Assembly: GCF_001654835.1 (NCBI RefSeq)
Contig: NZ_LXEP01000005.1
Span: 19,471 to 83,470, forward strand
Length of the DNA stretch: 64,000 nt
Direction: 5' to 3'
Source: Buttiauxella gaviniae ATCC 51604
GTDB lineage: Bacteria; Pseudomonadota; Gammaproteobacteria; Enterobacterales; Enterobacteriaceae
The notes below the pieces were generated by a model, which worked only from the letters and a program-made list of their open reading frames with translations, ran no database searches and was not told the origin of the DNA. The translations under genes were made by a program, and so were the position numbers. Positions 9,625-19,410 of this stretch are shown here, piece after piece. The number at the start of each line of letters is the position of its first letter. Positions within the stretch are counted from its first letter, which is position 1.

Positions 9625-9697
9625 ACATTCGAATGAACAAGAGCTTACAGCATCAGTAGCTTCTAAGATGATTACCCTATTTTGTTCATTCGAATGT
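9625..9697. repeat. Perfect 16-bp inverted repeat in the O-antigen leader/promoter region
   Basis: The arm ACATTCGAATGAACAA at 9625-9640 is repeated exactly as its reverse complement at 9682-9697, with 41 bp between. Each arm itself contains the 10-bp palindrome CATTCGAATG. It lies between the galF terminator and JUMPstart, where the O-antigen promoter should be. It could be a pair of operator sites or, if transcribed, a long hairpin. I do not recognise a known regulator site. Confidence 0.85.
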
Positions 9698-9737
9698 CTT
9701 GCCATCACCGGCAAACACACTTTGTAACATGCAACTC

Positions 9738-9803
9738 AAAAAAAACGGCAATCAGTCTTGGCAAGGCTTCAAACAAACAACCTCACCGCCACTATTGACT
9801 GCC
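9738..9803 (-). terminator. Putative rho-independent terminator of galF
   Basis: On the minus strand GGCAGTCA (9803-9796) can pair with TGATTGCC (9754-9747), one pair being G-U, and is followed directly by eight Ts (9745-9738). The stem is short and the intervening loop of about 40 nt is long, so strength is uncertain. The position, 43 bp after the galF stop, fits a terminator separating galF from the O-antigen operon. Confidence 0.5.
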
Positions 9804-9845
9804 GCTCTTTGCATCAAATACGTACCATCACTGTTATCAAAACTC

Positions 9846-10742
9846 TCAGCGCGCCAGCAACTTCTGAATGCTGTCCCTGAACTTCTGGCCTTCTTTATGG
9901 TTACGCAGACCATATTGCACAAATGCCTGCATATAACCCATTTTCTTGCCGCAGTCGTAGCTTTCGCCAGTCATTAATGCAACTTCTACCGCTTGTTTTT
10001 TATTAAGTGCAGCAATGGCATCGGTTAACTGGATACGTCCCCAGGCACCCGGCTCGGTTTTCTCGAGTTCAGCCCAGATATCAGCTGACAGAACATAGCG
10101 CCCTACTGCTGCCAGATCGGAATCCAGTGTTTGTGGTTCATCCGGTTTCTCTACAAACTCGACAATGCGGCCAATCTGCCCATCATTATCTAGCGGTTCT
10201 TCCGTTGTGATAACTGAGTAGTCAGACAAATCAACGTTAGGCATGTGTTTTGCCAGAACCTGGCTGCGCCCTGTCTCTCTGAAACGCTCAACAATAGCCG
10301 CTAAATTATAACGCAATGGGTCCGCACTTGCGCCATCAAGGATAACGTCAGGCAATACCACAACAAATGGGTTGTCGCCAACAATCGGGCGGGCGCACAA
10401 AATGGAGTGACCAAGGCCTAGCGGTTGAGCCTGACGTACGTTCATAATCGTCACGCCCGGAGGGCAGATTGACTGAACCTCAGCGAGCAACTGGCGCTTA
10501 ACACGCTGCTCAAGCAGAGCTTCAAGTTCATAAGATGTATCGAAGTGGTTTTCAACAGCATTCTTGGATGAATGTGTTACCAGAACGATTTCCTTGATAC
10601 CAGCAGCTACGATCTCGTCGACGATATATTGGATCATCGGCTTATCGACGATCGGTAACATCTCTTTTGGGATAGCTTTTGTTGCGGGCAACATATGCAT
10701 GCCCAAGCCTGCTACCGGAATAACTGCTTTCAAATTAATCAT
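9846..10742 (-). CDS. galF: UTP-glucose-1-phosphate uridylyltransferase-like regulatory subunit GalF
   Basis: A 298-residue nucleotidyltransferase of the GalU/GalF family. The sequence [20 protein letters not shown] carries GMHM where active GalU has GLGTRMLP, which is the diagnostic GalF difference. [27 protein letters not shown] and the C-terminal [14 protein letters not shown] follow. GalF is thought to modulate GalU and UDP-glucose levels rather than be a strong enzyme. I take ATG 10742, preceded by a GAGGTGG ribosome site 11 bases upstream, over a GTG at 10754 that overlaps that site. It separates the colanic acid and O-antigen clusters, as is standard in Enterobacteriaceae. Confidence 0.95.
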   Translation of the reverse strand: MINLKAVIPVAGLGMHMLPATKAIPKEMLPIVDKPMIQYIVDEIVAAGIKEIVLVTHSSKNAVENHFDTSYELEALLEQRVKRQLLAEVQSICPPGVTIMNVRQAQPLGLGHSILCARPIVGDNPFVVVLPDVILDGASADPLRYNLAAIVERFRETGRSQVLAKHMPNVDLSDYSVITTEEPLDNDGQIGRIVEFVEKPDEPQTLDSDLAAVGRYVLSADIWAELEKTEPGAWGRIQLTDAIAALNKKQAVEVALMTGESYDCGKKMGYMQAFVQYGLRNHKEGQKFRDSIQKLLAR

Positions 10743-10918
10743 ATTCAAGCCCACCTCAAAATGGTTGGGGGATTATAGTCTTTTCGTGCGCTGATGCCAG
10801 CATGAATTGATCCCCAGAATTAGTACTTCATCTTAACGTTCTCAATAAAGTACGCAAAACCAAAACCTTGATTTATGCATTGCAAAAGCTCGGATTAATC
10901 GCAATGTGATTTGACAAT

Positions 10919-12346
10919 CTACTTAGTCGCTACTGGTAGCACAAAATTCAACCCGCTCGTGTTCACATGCTGATGGTCAATCCGATCGATATCCACCGAA
11001 CTCTGCCCCTTCTCATTCACGGCTCGCACATTAGCCAGCGAGAGGAGCGTATCCCCCTTAGCCATAAAGCGGCCTCGCACGTCTTTGCGCAGGTCGAAGT
11101 TAAGCTTCAGCGCTGGTCCAGTTTCAGCGTACTGCATGACGTCAACGTTGCGCAGAAACAAGTGTTGCGGTTTGTTATGCAACTCAAGCGTTGCGCGCTT
11201 TAGCGCCGCATTGGTGATGGCAACAAACGACGTCGCGTTACCCGAAGAAATCTGTATTCCACGGCTTTTGTACTGCATATGAGTATTATCAAGCGATATA
11301 TTGTTTAGTTTAAAATTTTGCGGAATAGATAAATACTTACCCTTGATCGCACCATAACCAATAAGAAAACCCGCACTCTCTTTCATGTCGATATTATCAA
11401 TCACGAAATTATCACAGCCATAAATTGCTATTGTAGCGTTATCAATTCCCGCTTTCTGGCTGAAAGTATGATTAATGTTGCGGGCCTTAATATTACGAAT
11501 AACAAAGTGTTTACCATTTTCAACATGTATTAACTGCCTACAATTGCTGCCAGTAATATTCGCCACCACAAAATTCTTCACCGCCTGGTCTTCCGGGTAG
11601 TCGTTGTCGTAAGTACTGCCCGCAAGCCCAATCCCAATGCCCCAGTTGATCTTCCCATTGGTACAATCAATGTTTTCAATTACATGGTCTGAGATAAGCA
11701 GGTTGTGGTCATTGATAGCAACATTCCATTCTATAGCATCACCCTGCAAGTGGCTAAAATGCCCGTTGGTGATCTTCACGTTCTCCATACGATTATGGAA
11801 CCCCTGGCGCAATATCGCGTAGTTCGCATCGTGCACCGTAATCTGGTCGATCACCAGGTTACGCATGGTGCGCTGCTCTTTTCCGCCAATGTAGATCTGC
11901 GTGACAGGCACAAAACCGCTCATATCAATGCCTTTGATAGTGCAGTCAGAGCCACGCACATCGAGGGTGATATTGTTAAACCGCCCGCCCTTCTCCCCTA
12001 ACACCTGGCAGCCATCCTGCAGCACAAAACGCCCTTTGCCATTGCCCTTTAAGCCACCAGCGACGTGCAAAGTTTTGCCTTCCGGCATAAAAATGGCGGT
12101 ATTGATGTTGTCGCAAACCAAATCGGCTGGAACGGATACGATATCAGCCGCTGAGAAAGCCTGTTTGAAAGCGGCAATCCAGTCACCGCTATAGAACTTT
12201 TGCACGTTGGCCTCACTTTTAAGGCCTGTGGCAAACACGCTACGAGGTAAGATGAATGGCACCGCGGCCAGCACTGAGCTGGCTTTGAGCAATTTGCGGC
12301 GGGAGGAGGAAAACGAAGGGTGAGTCGATTCAAATCTTTTGCGCAT
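10919..12346 (-). CDS. wcaM: Colanic acid biosynthesis protein WcaM
   Basis: A 475-residue protein matching WcaM along its length, with pectate-lyase-like parallel beta-helix repeats in the middle and C-terminal parts (for example [20 protein letters not shown] and [11 protein letters not shown]). The N-terminus has a twin-arginine signal, [18 protein letters not shown], with a likely cleavage after SVFA near residue 40, so it should be exported folded to the periplasm. Its biochemical role in colanic acid is not established; a glycan-modifying or binding role is inferred from the fold. It is the last gene of the wca operon, 29 bp after wcaL and 176 bp before galF. Confidence 0.93.
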   Translation of the reverse strand: MRKRFESTHPSFSSSRRKLLKASSVLAAVPFILPRSVFATGLKSEANVQKFYSGDWIAAFKQAFSAADIVSVPADLVCDNINTAIFMPEGKTLHVAGGLKGNGKGRFVLQDGCQVLGEKGGRFNNITLDVRGSDCTIKGIDMSGFVPVTQIYIGGKEQRTMRNLVIDQITVHDANYAILRQGFHNRMENVKITNGHFSHLQGDAIEWNVAINDHNLLISDHVIENIDCTNGKINWGIGIGLAGSTYDNDYPEDQAVKNFVVANITGSNCRQLIHVENGKHFVIRNIKARNINHTFSQKAGIDNATIAIYGCDNFVIDNIDMKESAGFLIGYGAIKGKYLSIPQNFKLNNISLDNTHMQYKSRGIQISSGNATSFVAITNAALKRATLELHNKPQHLFLRNVDVMQYAETGPALKLNFDLRKDVRGRFMAKGDTLLSLANVRAVNEKGQSSVDIDRIDHQHVNTSGLNFVLPVATK

Positions 12347-12375
12347 ACATCCTCGTGAGGTTTCACTCGGTGGGT

Positions 12376-13596
12376 TTACAGCGTTTGTAGCTGACGGGCT
12401 AATTCTCGGTAGATAACTTGCTGGTTAAATTCAGTTTCGACTTTCGCACGGGCCAAGCTGAGCATTGGTTTAAGATCATTGGCTTCGATTCTGCCGAAGG
12501 CCTGCAACGTGTCTGCAAGCGCCATTGCATCTTTTTCAGGCACCAGCCAACCGGTGCGACCCGCGTCAATGAGTTCAGGAATACCGCTATGTACGGTGGA
12601 GATAACCGGAATACCCACCGCCATCGCCTCCATTAGCGCCACCGGAATACCTTCCATATCGCCATCTTCACCGGTTATCGACGGCAGCAAGAACACATCG
12701 GCTTCATCGAGCATCGCTTTCACTTCATGGTTCGGTTTAAAGCCAGGCATAAACACCACGTCATCAAGCTGATTTTGTTCAATAAGTGTGCGCAGGCGCG
12801 TTTCCCACGGACCAATACCGAGAATGTTGTAACGGAACTTCACGCCGCGTTCTTTGAGCCGCAGGCAGGCTTCAATCGCGATATGCAGACCTTTCTTCTC
12901 GGTCAATCGTGCTACCGAAATAATCTCCAACGTTTTGGCCGGAGCTTTCACGCTACGCTGCGAGAACCGCTCCATATCCACGCCCATACGCGAAACGGTA
13001 ATCTTGTTGGCCGGGCAACCCATTTTTTGCAAACGCCCCGCCCATAAATTGCTTATCGGCAGCATCAAATCGCCACGGGTAAAGAGTTTTTGATATTCCG
13101 GTGTGTAGTGCGCAAGCGCCTCGCGCCCTGAAATATCAATGCCGTGGAACACCGTGGCAATTTTCCCTTTAAGCAGGCCTAATTCACGCAGCTTTGCTGC
13201 CGTGACACCTGCCGGGCCGAAGTGGGCGATAAATACATCAGCCTGTACGGTTTGCGGGTTACGGCCACAAATAGAGGAAAGGATCAGGTTGCGCGCCTCC
13301 TCGCCATAGCGTTTGGAATTAAGCGCGCGCCAGGTCTGCGGGCGAAGGGCACCACGCAGAGTGTTCAAGGCTCGAGATTGCAGTTTTGCTGCCTTCCCCG
13401 AAGGCTCGTCCATCAGCCAGGTGGTTTTCGCAGCCAGATCGTACTCTTTGAATGCCGAGTGGGTATTGGTCAAATCCCCTTTCTGGATGGCGACAATTTC
13501 CACCTCAAAACCCATATCGATAAATGCCGTTATCTGATTGAGCACAAAGGTCTCGGAAGCCACAGGAAATTTGAGCAGGAAGAAACCAACTTTCAT
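12376..13596 (-). CDS. wcaL: Colanic acid glycosyltransferase WcaL
   Basis: A 406-residue GT4-family GT-B enzyme. The N-terminus [20 protein letters not shown] is typical of WcaL. The acceptor domain is followed by [20 protein letters not shown] (about residue 224) and the donor-binding [19 protein letters not shown] with the EX7E arrangement. It adds one sugar of the colanic acid repeat, commonly assigned to galactose, at the cytoplasmic face. Its start overlaps the wcaK stop by 4 bp. The role is by homology to E. coli; the linkage is not readable. Confidence 0.93.
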   Translation of the reverse strand: MKVGFFLLKFPVASETFVLNQITAFIDMGFEVEIVAIQKGDLTNTHSAFKEYDLAAKTTWLMDEPSGKAAKLQSRALNTLRGALRPQTWRALNSKRYGEEARNLILSSICGRNPQTVQADVFIAHFGPAGVTAAKLRELGLLKGKIATVFHGIDISGREALAHYTPEYQKLFTRGDLMLPISNLWAGRLQKMGCPANKITVSRMGVDMERFSQRSVKAPAKTLEIISVARLTEKKGLHIAIEACLRLKERGVKFRYNILGIGPWETRLRTLIEQNQLDDVVFMPGFKPNHEVKAMLDEADVFLLPSITGEDGDMEGIPVALMEAMAVGIPVISTVHSGIPELIDAGRTGWLVPEKDAMALADTLQAFGRIEANDLKPMLSLARAKVETEFNQQVIYRELARQLQTL

Positions 13597-14873
13597 TTTT
13601 CCCCCTTAACACGCTTTAATACCGATTCCACCATGCGCAAACCATCTTCACGTTCGGCGCGCACCGCATGAGCCAGGCGTTCTTTAATTGCTGGTAATTG
13701 CCCCAGCACATCCGCCACCACGCTCTGTAACGAGCCGTTCAGCAGTTGGCGAATTTCAATCGCCATTTCCGGCATGCCGAGCTGCTTCATGATGCCCGCA
13801 GATTTGTGTTCGTAATTGATAGCAATCGCAGGTGTGCCGAAGTTCATGGAAATAATGGCGGAGTGCAGGCGTGTGCCAACCGTCAGTTCGCATTCGCCGA
13901 GAATCTTGCCCATCTCCAGATCGTTAAGCTCATCCATCACCACATGGTATTGCTCAGGGTCATTCACATACTGGCGCAGGTTGAGCGCCACCATGCGGTC
14001 ATCTTTGTTGTAGCTGTCGATACCCGTACAGGTCGACAACGCCAGCACCTGGTAACCCTGGTCAATGACACGATTCACCACCGAGGCGAATGCCTGCTCA
14101 TAGGCCTGTTGCGTGGTGCCAAGGCGTTTGTCGAACGGTGCCAGTTCACGCAGCGTAATAGCGACGGTCTTCTTGCGCTTGATGGTTTCCAGCCAATGCT
14201 GCACCGCGTAGCTCGGCACAAAGCTGTCATTGTGATGATCGACAAGCCAGGCGGTGTCGACGCCCTGCTCCACTTTGCTGCTATCAATATTGCTTTGCTT
14301 CATCAAGTCGAGACTGACGGACTCACGCAAAATCAGCGACTCGGCATTACCGAAAACATAACTCGCCAGGTGATTAAACTGCGGGTCCTGGAATGGCCCA
14401 ACGCTATGGCCAATCATGTACACCGGCTTTTTGGCCATAAAGCTACACAGCGCGTGCTCAAACTGAGAAACGCCGTATAGATCGACAAAAAATGAGCCGC
14501 CGACCTGAATAATCGCGTCATATTTTTGCAGCGATTTCACAAAATCAATAAAGCCCTGCGGGATGGAGATATTGCGCAGGCGCCCGTTGTCCGTGGCTTT
14601 CGCCAGCAAAACCTGGTGTTGATACTTGCGGCGCAGCACTTTTTTTACCCGCCCCATCAGCCCAACCGCATTGTTGTGCTGTTTCATCTGCTTATACAAG
14701 CCGTCACCCATTACCGGGCGGCCCAGCAGCCATGCAGAACTCACCGGATAACGGCTCATCACATCAACCTGCACGGTGTCATCAATGGTGGTAATCGCAT
14801 CGATCAGTCCGCGCAGAATGGCGCTGTCACCACGGTTGCCGCAAGTGTGGTTGCCAAGAATCAATAATTTCAT
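13593..14873 (-). CDS. wcaK: Colanic acid pyruvyl transferase WcaK
   Basis: A 426-residue member of the polysaccharide pyruvyl transferase family (PF04230). Visible are the N-terminal LILGNHTCGNRGDSAILRGL, the central QVGGSFFVDLYG and PVYMIGHSVGPF, and the C-terminal GTRLHSAIISMNFGTPAIAI with YEHKSAGIMKQLG. It is expected to transfer pyruvate from phosphoenolpyruvate as a ketal to the terminal galactose of the colanic acid unit. It sits between wzxC (27 bp upstream) and wcaL (4-bp overlap). A 244-codon frame on the opposite strand is a codon-bias shadow. Confidence 0.93.
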   Translation of the reverse strand: MKLLILGNHTCGNRGDSAILRGLIDAITTIDDTVQVDVMSRYPVSSAWLLGRPVMGDGLYKQMKQHNNAVGLMGRVKKVLRRKYQHQVLLAKATDNGRLRNISIPQGFIDFVKSLQKYDAIIQVGGSFFVDLYGVSQFEHALCSFMAKKPVYMIGHSVGPFQDPQFNHLASYVFGNAESLILRESVSLDLMKQSNIDSSKVEQGVDTAWLVDHHNDSFVPSYAVQHWLETIKRKKTVAITLRELAPFDKRLGTTQQAYEQAFASVVNRVIDQGYQVLALSTCTGIDSYNKDDRMVALNLRQYVNDPEQYHVVMDELNDLEMGKILGECELTVGTRLHSAIISMNFGTPAIAINYEHKSAGIMKQLGMPEMAIEIRQLLNGSLQSVVADVLGQLPAIKERLAHAVRAEREDGLRMVESVLKRVKGEK

Positions 14874-14900
14874 ATAAATCAGACCTCTTATTAAGGGGTT

Positions 14901-16379
14901 TTAGCTTGCGCGAAGCAGTGTTTTTAAACGGTCGTTACGGCAGAAGTGTCGCTTCATCTCAACCACCAGCGCATTACGTGAGAGCACCAGCATGACGATA
15001 AAGGCCAATGCGCCAGCCGCGATTTGTACGCCCACCAGCAAACCGAGCGAAAGGTGCCCTTTCAGGGCAATTCCCAGCGCACTACTCACCACAATGGTTG
15101 GAATCGAAAGGTAAAACGGTAGCCAGATGCTCTGAATGTACTGGCGGTAACTGGACCCAAGCACCGGTTTAATCATGATGAAATAGCTCAGAACGGTGTT
15201 CACCACCTGCACGAACAGGAAGCCAAGCGTCACGCCCAGTGCGCCAGCAAGGTGCCCGCCGACAATAATCGCCGGGATAAACAGGCAGGTTTTGAAAACG
15301 TTGAATTTAAAGCTGATATCCACTCGCGCTTTTGCCATCAGTAATGACCCAATCGGGTTACCGATAGAACGCAGCAGCCCCACCACGCACAGCAGTTGCA
15401 GAATTGGCGTAATAAACTGCCACTTTTCACCAAACACCAGCGGCACAAAGTTGTTCGATACCACCAGCAGGCCGAGCAGCGCCGGGAAGTTGATAATCCC
15501 GACAATCGACAGCAACTTGTAGAAATTGAGGCGTAACTTGTCGGTATCATCCTGAATCTTGGCAAATGCCGGGAATAATACGCGAGTGATGATCGGGTTG
15601 AGCTTCATTGGTGGCACCACCGCCACGTTATAAGCGAGGTTATAGCCACCAGCGATACTTGCGCCAAGGATGCGCGCTAGCACCAGCGTTGAAAGGTTGG
15701 TATTCACGTAATTGATGATGCTGTCCGCAGTCAGCCACGCGCCAAACTTGAGGTTCGAGCCGACGGACTTGAGTGAAAAATGCAGGCCCGGGCGATAAAT
15801 CTTACGGCCAAAGAAGCCAAACAGAGAGGTGCGCACCACGGTGTTCACCAGGTAACCGACGATCGCGGTCATGGCGAACGGGTAATACATCGCCGCCCCC
15901 ACGGTGACAGTAAAGCCCGCCATCACCGAAACAGTTTCAATTGAGCCGATTTTTGAAAACTCGAGCTCCTTTTGCATGAGCGCACGGAACTGTTGGCCGT
16001 GGGGAATGACAATAAAAGCAAACGACAGGGTTTTGATAAGCGGTGCAAGCTTAGGTGCGTGCAGTACCGAGGCGATAAAATCGCTCAGCAAAAACACCAG
16101 CGCAAACACCACTAGCCCCAGGCCGACGTTCAGCCAGTAGAGCGTGGTTAATTCAAGATGGCTGATTTCTTTGCGCTGAATAATCGAGTTGGCAATACCA
16201 AAATCCGACAGCGTATCGGCCAGCGCGATAATCACCAGTGAAATGGTCAGCAAGCCAAACTCGTGGTTGTCGACAATGCGCGCCAGCACCGTCATCTGCA
16301 CCAGGCCCAGGCTAATAATAATCACCGTGGCGATGGCGGACCATTTCGCGCCGCTGATGGTTTTTTCTCTCAGGCTCAT
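14901..16379 (-). CDS. wzxC: Colanic acid repeat-unit flippase WzxC
   Basis: A 492-residue integral membrane protein with about 14 hydrophobic segments and the PST/MOP family start (SLREKTISGAKWSAIATVII), then VDNHEFGLLTISLVIIALAD. It moves the undecaprenyl-diphosphate-linked colanic acid unit to the periplasmic side of the inner membrane. It is 11 bp after wcaJ in the operon. Unlike the O-antigen Wzx at 1018-2544 it has normal chromosomal composition, so the window encodes two separate flippases for two glycans. Confidence 0.94.
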   Translation of the reverse strand: MSLREKTISGAKWSAIATVIIISLGLVQMTVLARIVDNHEFGLLTISLVIIALADTLSDFGIANSIIQRKEISHLELTTLYWLNVGLGLVVFALVFLLSDFIASVLHAPKLAPLIKTLSFAFIVIPHGQQFRALMQKELEFSKIGSIETVSVMAGFTVTVGAAMYYPFAMTAIVGYLVNTVVRTSLFGFFGRKIYRPGLHFSLKSVGSNLKFGAWLTADSIINYVNTNLSTLVLARILGASIAGGYNLAYNVAVVPPMKLNPIITRVLFPAFAKIQDDTDKLRLNFYKLLSIVGIINFPALLGLLVVSNNFVPLVFGEKWQFITPILQLLCVVGLLRSIGNPIGSLLMAKARVDISFKFNVFKTCLFIPAIIVGGHLAGALGVTLGFLFVQVVNTVLSYFIMIKPVLGSSYRQYIQSIWLPFYLSIPTIVVSSALGIALKGHLSLGLLVGVQIAAGALAFIVMLVLSRNALVVEMKRHFCRNDRLKTLLRAS

Positions 16380-16390
16380 TAAAGACTCAC

Positions 16391-17785
16391 TTAATACGCA
16401 GCTTTATTAACAAAGCCTTTGAAGATGGTCAGAAAGACAATTTTGATGTCAAACCACAGGCTCCATTCGCGGATGTATTCCAGGTCAAACTCAACGCGCT
16501 TTTCCATTTTCTCAAGCGTGTCGGTTTCACCGCGCCAGCCGTTGATTTGCGCCCAGCCGGTAATGCCGGGCTTCACTTTGTGGCGCAGCATGTAGCCTTC
16601 AATCAGCAAACGATATTGTTCGTTATGTGCAACCGCATGGGGGCGAGGACCGACAATCGACATCTCACCCATCAGCACATTAATAAACTGCGGCAGCTCA
16701 TCGAGCGACGTGCGGCGCAGGAAATTCCCCACCGGCGTAATACGCTTGTCGCCTTTGGTGGCCTGAGTCACGACAGCATCGTTTTCCATCACTTTCATGG
16801 AGCGGAATTTCCATACTTTGATTGGCTTGCCATCCATGCCGTAACGCGTCTGGCGGAAGATAACCGGGCCTGGGGAGGTCAGTTTTACCGCAGCACTAAT
16901 GCACAGCAGTACCGGGGAAATAAACAGCAAGATCATCGCCGACAACACGATATCTTCGAGGCGTTTCAGAATCCGGTTGATACCGTTTAGCGGGGTAGCA
17001 AACAGCGGCACAACCGGCACACCGTTAACTTCTTCAGTGCGGGAGTTAAGAATATTGAAGGTGAAGACATCGGGGATTAGCATCACCGAACAGGTGGTAT
17101 CCGTGAGTTCGCGGACCAGAGTTTTAATCTGCGCTTCTTCACTCATCGCCATGGCGATGTAGATATTGTCGATTTGCCCTGCGCGCGCCTGTTCAACAAG
17201 GTCGGCAAAAGAGCCGGCATAATCACCGTGTGGGGATTCAGGCTGCTGGTCGTCATAAACCCCGGTGACATCAAAGCCTAACCACGGTTCGTTACGGAAA
17301 CTTTCGGCCAGTGTGTAACCCACCGGCAGTGAACCCGCGATGGCAATACGACGCGTGTTGTAGCCCATATTGCGCAACCAACCAGCACCGAAGCGAATAA
17401 ACGAACGGCACATCACCATGCCGAAACTGGTCAGCACATACCAGGCCAGATACACCCAGAATGAGCCATCAAAGTCAGGGTTAAACGCCAGTAATCCGGC
17501 ACTAAAAATCAGACTTAGCGTCCAGTTTTGCAGCAGCAGCATCAGTTCGCTGGAAATTCTCACTCCGCGCCAGGAGCGATAAAAATCGGTCATTCCACCA
17601 ATCATCTGGAAGACCACGAGGGCGAGTAACGCCATCAGCAAATGCATATACAAAAACGGTAACGCGTTAACCTGACACACTACCCATAACCCAACAAACA
17701 TGATGGTTATGTCAGAAAAACGTTGCACCATAGAGATTAACGATGCGTTCGTTTTTGGCAGCTCGCGCTTTTTTAGGTTTGTCAT
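16391..17785 (-). CDS. wcaJ: Undecaprenyl-phosphate glucose phosphotransferase WcaJ
   Basis: A 464-residue polyprenyl-phosphate hexose-1-phosphate transferase that starts colanic acid synthesis by moving glucose 1-phosphate from UDP-glucose to undecaprenyl phosphate. Four N-terminal membrane helices (residues about 25-130) are followed by a cytoplasmic Rossmann-like region (RRIAIAGSLPVGYTLAES). A re-entrant helix (LVLSAMILLFISPVLL-type, near 280-300) leads to the catalytic domain with VWKFRSMKV, TSLDELPQFINVLMGEMS, IVGPRPHAV and KPGITGWAQINGWRG. Length matches E. coli WcaJ. It lies 67 bp after cpsG. Confidence 0.95.
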   Translation of the reverse strand: MTNLKKRELPKTNASLISMVQRFSDITIMFVGLWVVCQVNALPFLYMHLLMALLALVVFQMIGGMTDFYRSWRGVRISSELMLLLQNWTLSLIFSAGLLAFNPDFDGSFWVYLAWYVLTSFGMVMCRSFIRFGAGWLRNMGYNTRRIAIAGSLPVGYTLAESFRNEPWLGFDVTGVYDDQQPESPHGDYAGSFADLVEQARAGQIDNIYIAMAMSEEAQIKTLVRELTDTTCSVMLIPDVFTFNILNSRTEEVNGVPVVPLFATPLNGINRILKRLEDIVLSAMILLFISPVLLCISAAVKLTSPGPVIFRQTRYGMDGKPIKVWKFRSMKVMENDAVVTQATKGDKRITPVGNFLRRTSLDELPQFINVLMGEMSIVGPRPHAVAHNEQYRLLIEGYMLRHKVKPGITGWAQINGWRGETDTLEKMEKRVEFDLEYIREWSLWFDIKIVFLTIFKGFVNKAAY

Positions 17786-17852
17786 CGTTTTACCTTTATT
17801 AAAAGGGTGACGGATCCCCTTTCCTGCCTCAGGAGATTTCCGTCCCCACAGA

Positions 17853-19223
17853 TCACTGATTCAACAGTTCCATAATTTCCTGCGTTCGCGCCTGCATCAG
17901 TTGTTCATTACTGCGCGATTCCACATTCAGGCGCACCACCGGCTCGGTATTTGAACTGCGCAGGTTAAAACGCCAGTCGGCAAACGCCATGCTCACGCCG
18001 TCGGTGTGGTCCACTTCCTGCGCGTGCGGCGCAAAGTGCTGCTGCACACGCGCAATCGCGACTTTCGGGTCCGCCAGCTTGCTGTTGATTTCCCCGCTCG
18101 CCGGCCACGCCGCCATACGGTCACGCACCAGCTCACCAAGGGTTTTCCCTTTCAGGCACAGCAACTCGGTCACCAGCAGCCACGGGATCATCCCGCTGTC
18201 GCAGTAAGCAAAATCACGGAAATAGTGGTGGGCGCTCATTTCACCGCCGTAAATGGCGTCTTCCTGGCGCATACGCTCTTTGATAAACGCATGACCGGTT
18301 TTCGACATCACCGGCGTGCCGCCTGCGCGCTCAACGATATCTACCGTGTTCCACGACAGGCGCGGGTCATGAATAATCTTCGCCCCCGGCTGTTTTTCAA
18401 GGAATGCCGCCGCCAGCAGACCGACGATGTAATAACCTTCGATAAACTGCCCTTTCTCATCGAACAGGAAGCAGCGGTCGAAATCGCCGTCAAAAGCGAT
18501 ACCCATATCCGCGCCATGTTCAATCACCGCGTTGCGGGTATCGTCGCGGCACTCCGGTAGCAGCGGGTTCGGGATACCGTTAGGGAAATTACCGTCAGGC
18601 TGGTTATGTACTTTTATGAACGTCAGCGGCACGTTGAGTGCCTTAAAGCGTGCTTCGATGGCATCAACAATCGGGCCCGCCGCGCCATTACCGGAGTTAA
18701 TCACCAGTTTCAGCGGCTTGATGTTTTTGACGTTGATGTACGAGAACAGGTGGTCGATGTACGCCTCAACCACCGAAACTTTCTGGTAGCTGCCGCGTTT
18801 TGCCGCGTCCACCGGCGGGAAGTCGTTGGCTTCCGCCAGGCGCTGCACATCACGCAGGCCGGTATCGCCGCTAATAGGGCGAGCCCCTTCGCGCACCAGC
18901 TTCATGCCGTTGTAGTCCATCGGGTTATGGCTGGCGGTGACTTCAATGCCGCCGTCCACATTCAGATACCAGGTGGCAAAATAGATTTCCTCGGTGCCGG
19001 ACAGGCCGATATCCAGCACGTCCACACCCGCATCCTGCAACCCTTTTGCCAGCGCCAGCTTGAGCGCTTCGCTGGTCAGTCGCACGTCGCCGCCCAGCAC
19101 AATGGTTTTCGGTTTCAGGTACTCGCCATAGGCGCGGCCAATGCGTTCGGCAATCTCTTCATTCAGCTCTTCGCCCAGCTTGCCGCGAATGTCATAGGCT
19201 TTAAAACAGGTTAATTCAGTCAT
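17853..19223 (-). CDS. cpsG: Phosphomannomutase CpsG (ManB)
   Basis: A 456-residue alpha-D-phosphohexomutase converting mannose 6-phosphate to mannose 1-phosphate for GDP-mannose. The phosphoserine is Ser98 in [12 protein letters not shown]. The metal loop is DGDFDRC near residue 245, the sugar-binding [10 protein letters not shown] is near 325, and the C-terminal phosphate-binding loop is RSSNTEP. Mannose is needed for GDP-fucose in colanic acid. The gene is separated from cpsB by an ERIC element of about 120 bp that may alter the mRNA between them. Confidence 0.96.
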   Translation of the reverse strand: MTELTCFKAYDIRGKLGEELNEEIAERIGRAYGEYLKPKTIVLGGDVRLTSEALKLALAKGLQDAGVDVLDIGLSGTEEIYFATWYLNVDGGIEVTASHNPMDYNGMKLVREGARPISGDTGLRDVQRLAEANDFPPVDAAKRGSYQKVSVVEAYIDHLFSYINVKNIKPLKLVINSGNGAAGPIVDAIEARFKALNVPLTFIKVHNQPDGNFPNGIPNPLLPECRDDTRNAVIEHGADMGIAFDGDFDRCFLFDEKGQFIEGYYIVGLLAAAFLEKQPGAKIIHDPRLSWNTVDIVERAGGTPVMSKTGHAFIKERMRQEDAIYGGEMSAHHYFRDFAYCDSGMIPWLLVTELLCLKGKTLGELVRDRMAAWPASGEINSKLADPKVAIARVQQHFAPHAQEVDHTDGVSMAFADWRFNLRSSNTEPVVRLNVESRSNEQLMQARTQEIMELLNQ

Positions 19224-19289
19224 GTTTTACCTCTTTTCAGGCAACAGTCAGCCCTCTCCAGTACGGAGATAACTTTTTCTAAAATGTAT

Positions 19290-19410
19290 AACCATTAGAT
19301 TTCGCGTTGCAGGAAGGCGGCAAATGCGTGCATCGCCGGGAGCTTAGTTAACTAAGTGACCGGTGTGCGCAAAGGAAGCCAACGCATCTGCAGCGTGAAA
19401 TATGATGGTT
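19290..19410. repeat. ERIC element (diverged copy) between cpsB and cpsG
   Basis: A 121-bp imperfect palindrome with the ERIC layout: AACCATTAGATTTCGCGTTG at the left, a central AGCTTAGTTAACTAAGTGAC, the conserved GGAAGCCAACGCAT, and a right end that is the imperfect complement of the left. It is more diverged from the ERIC consensus than the three other copies in the window. It fills most of the 185-bp gap and abuts the cpsB stop at 19409-19411. Confidence 0.85.

Noticed and set aside
9846..10742. galU rather than galF
   Set aside because: The GMHM variation in the nucleotide-binding loop and the position between wca and O-antigen clusters are those of GalF.
10743..10754. Upstream GTG start for galF
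   Set aside because: It would place the start codon on the GAGGTGG ribosome site; the ATG at 10742 matches the conserved family start.
13746..14480. A 244-codon plus-strand frame opposite wcaK
   Set aside because: It lies wholly within the clear pyruvyl transferase gene, has no recognisable domain and is rich in His/Val/Gln, as expected for a frame opposite a high-GC gene.
18606..19214. A 202-codon plus-strand frame opposite cpsG
   Set aside because: Antisense shadow of a well conserved enzyme; no ribosome site or family match.
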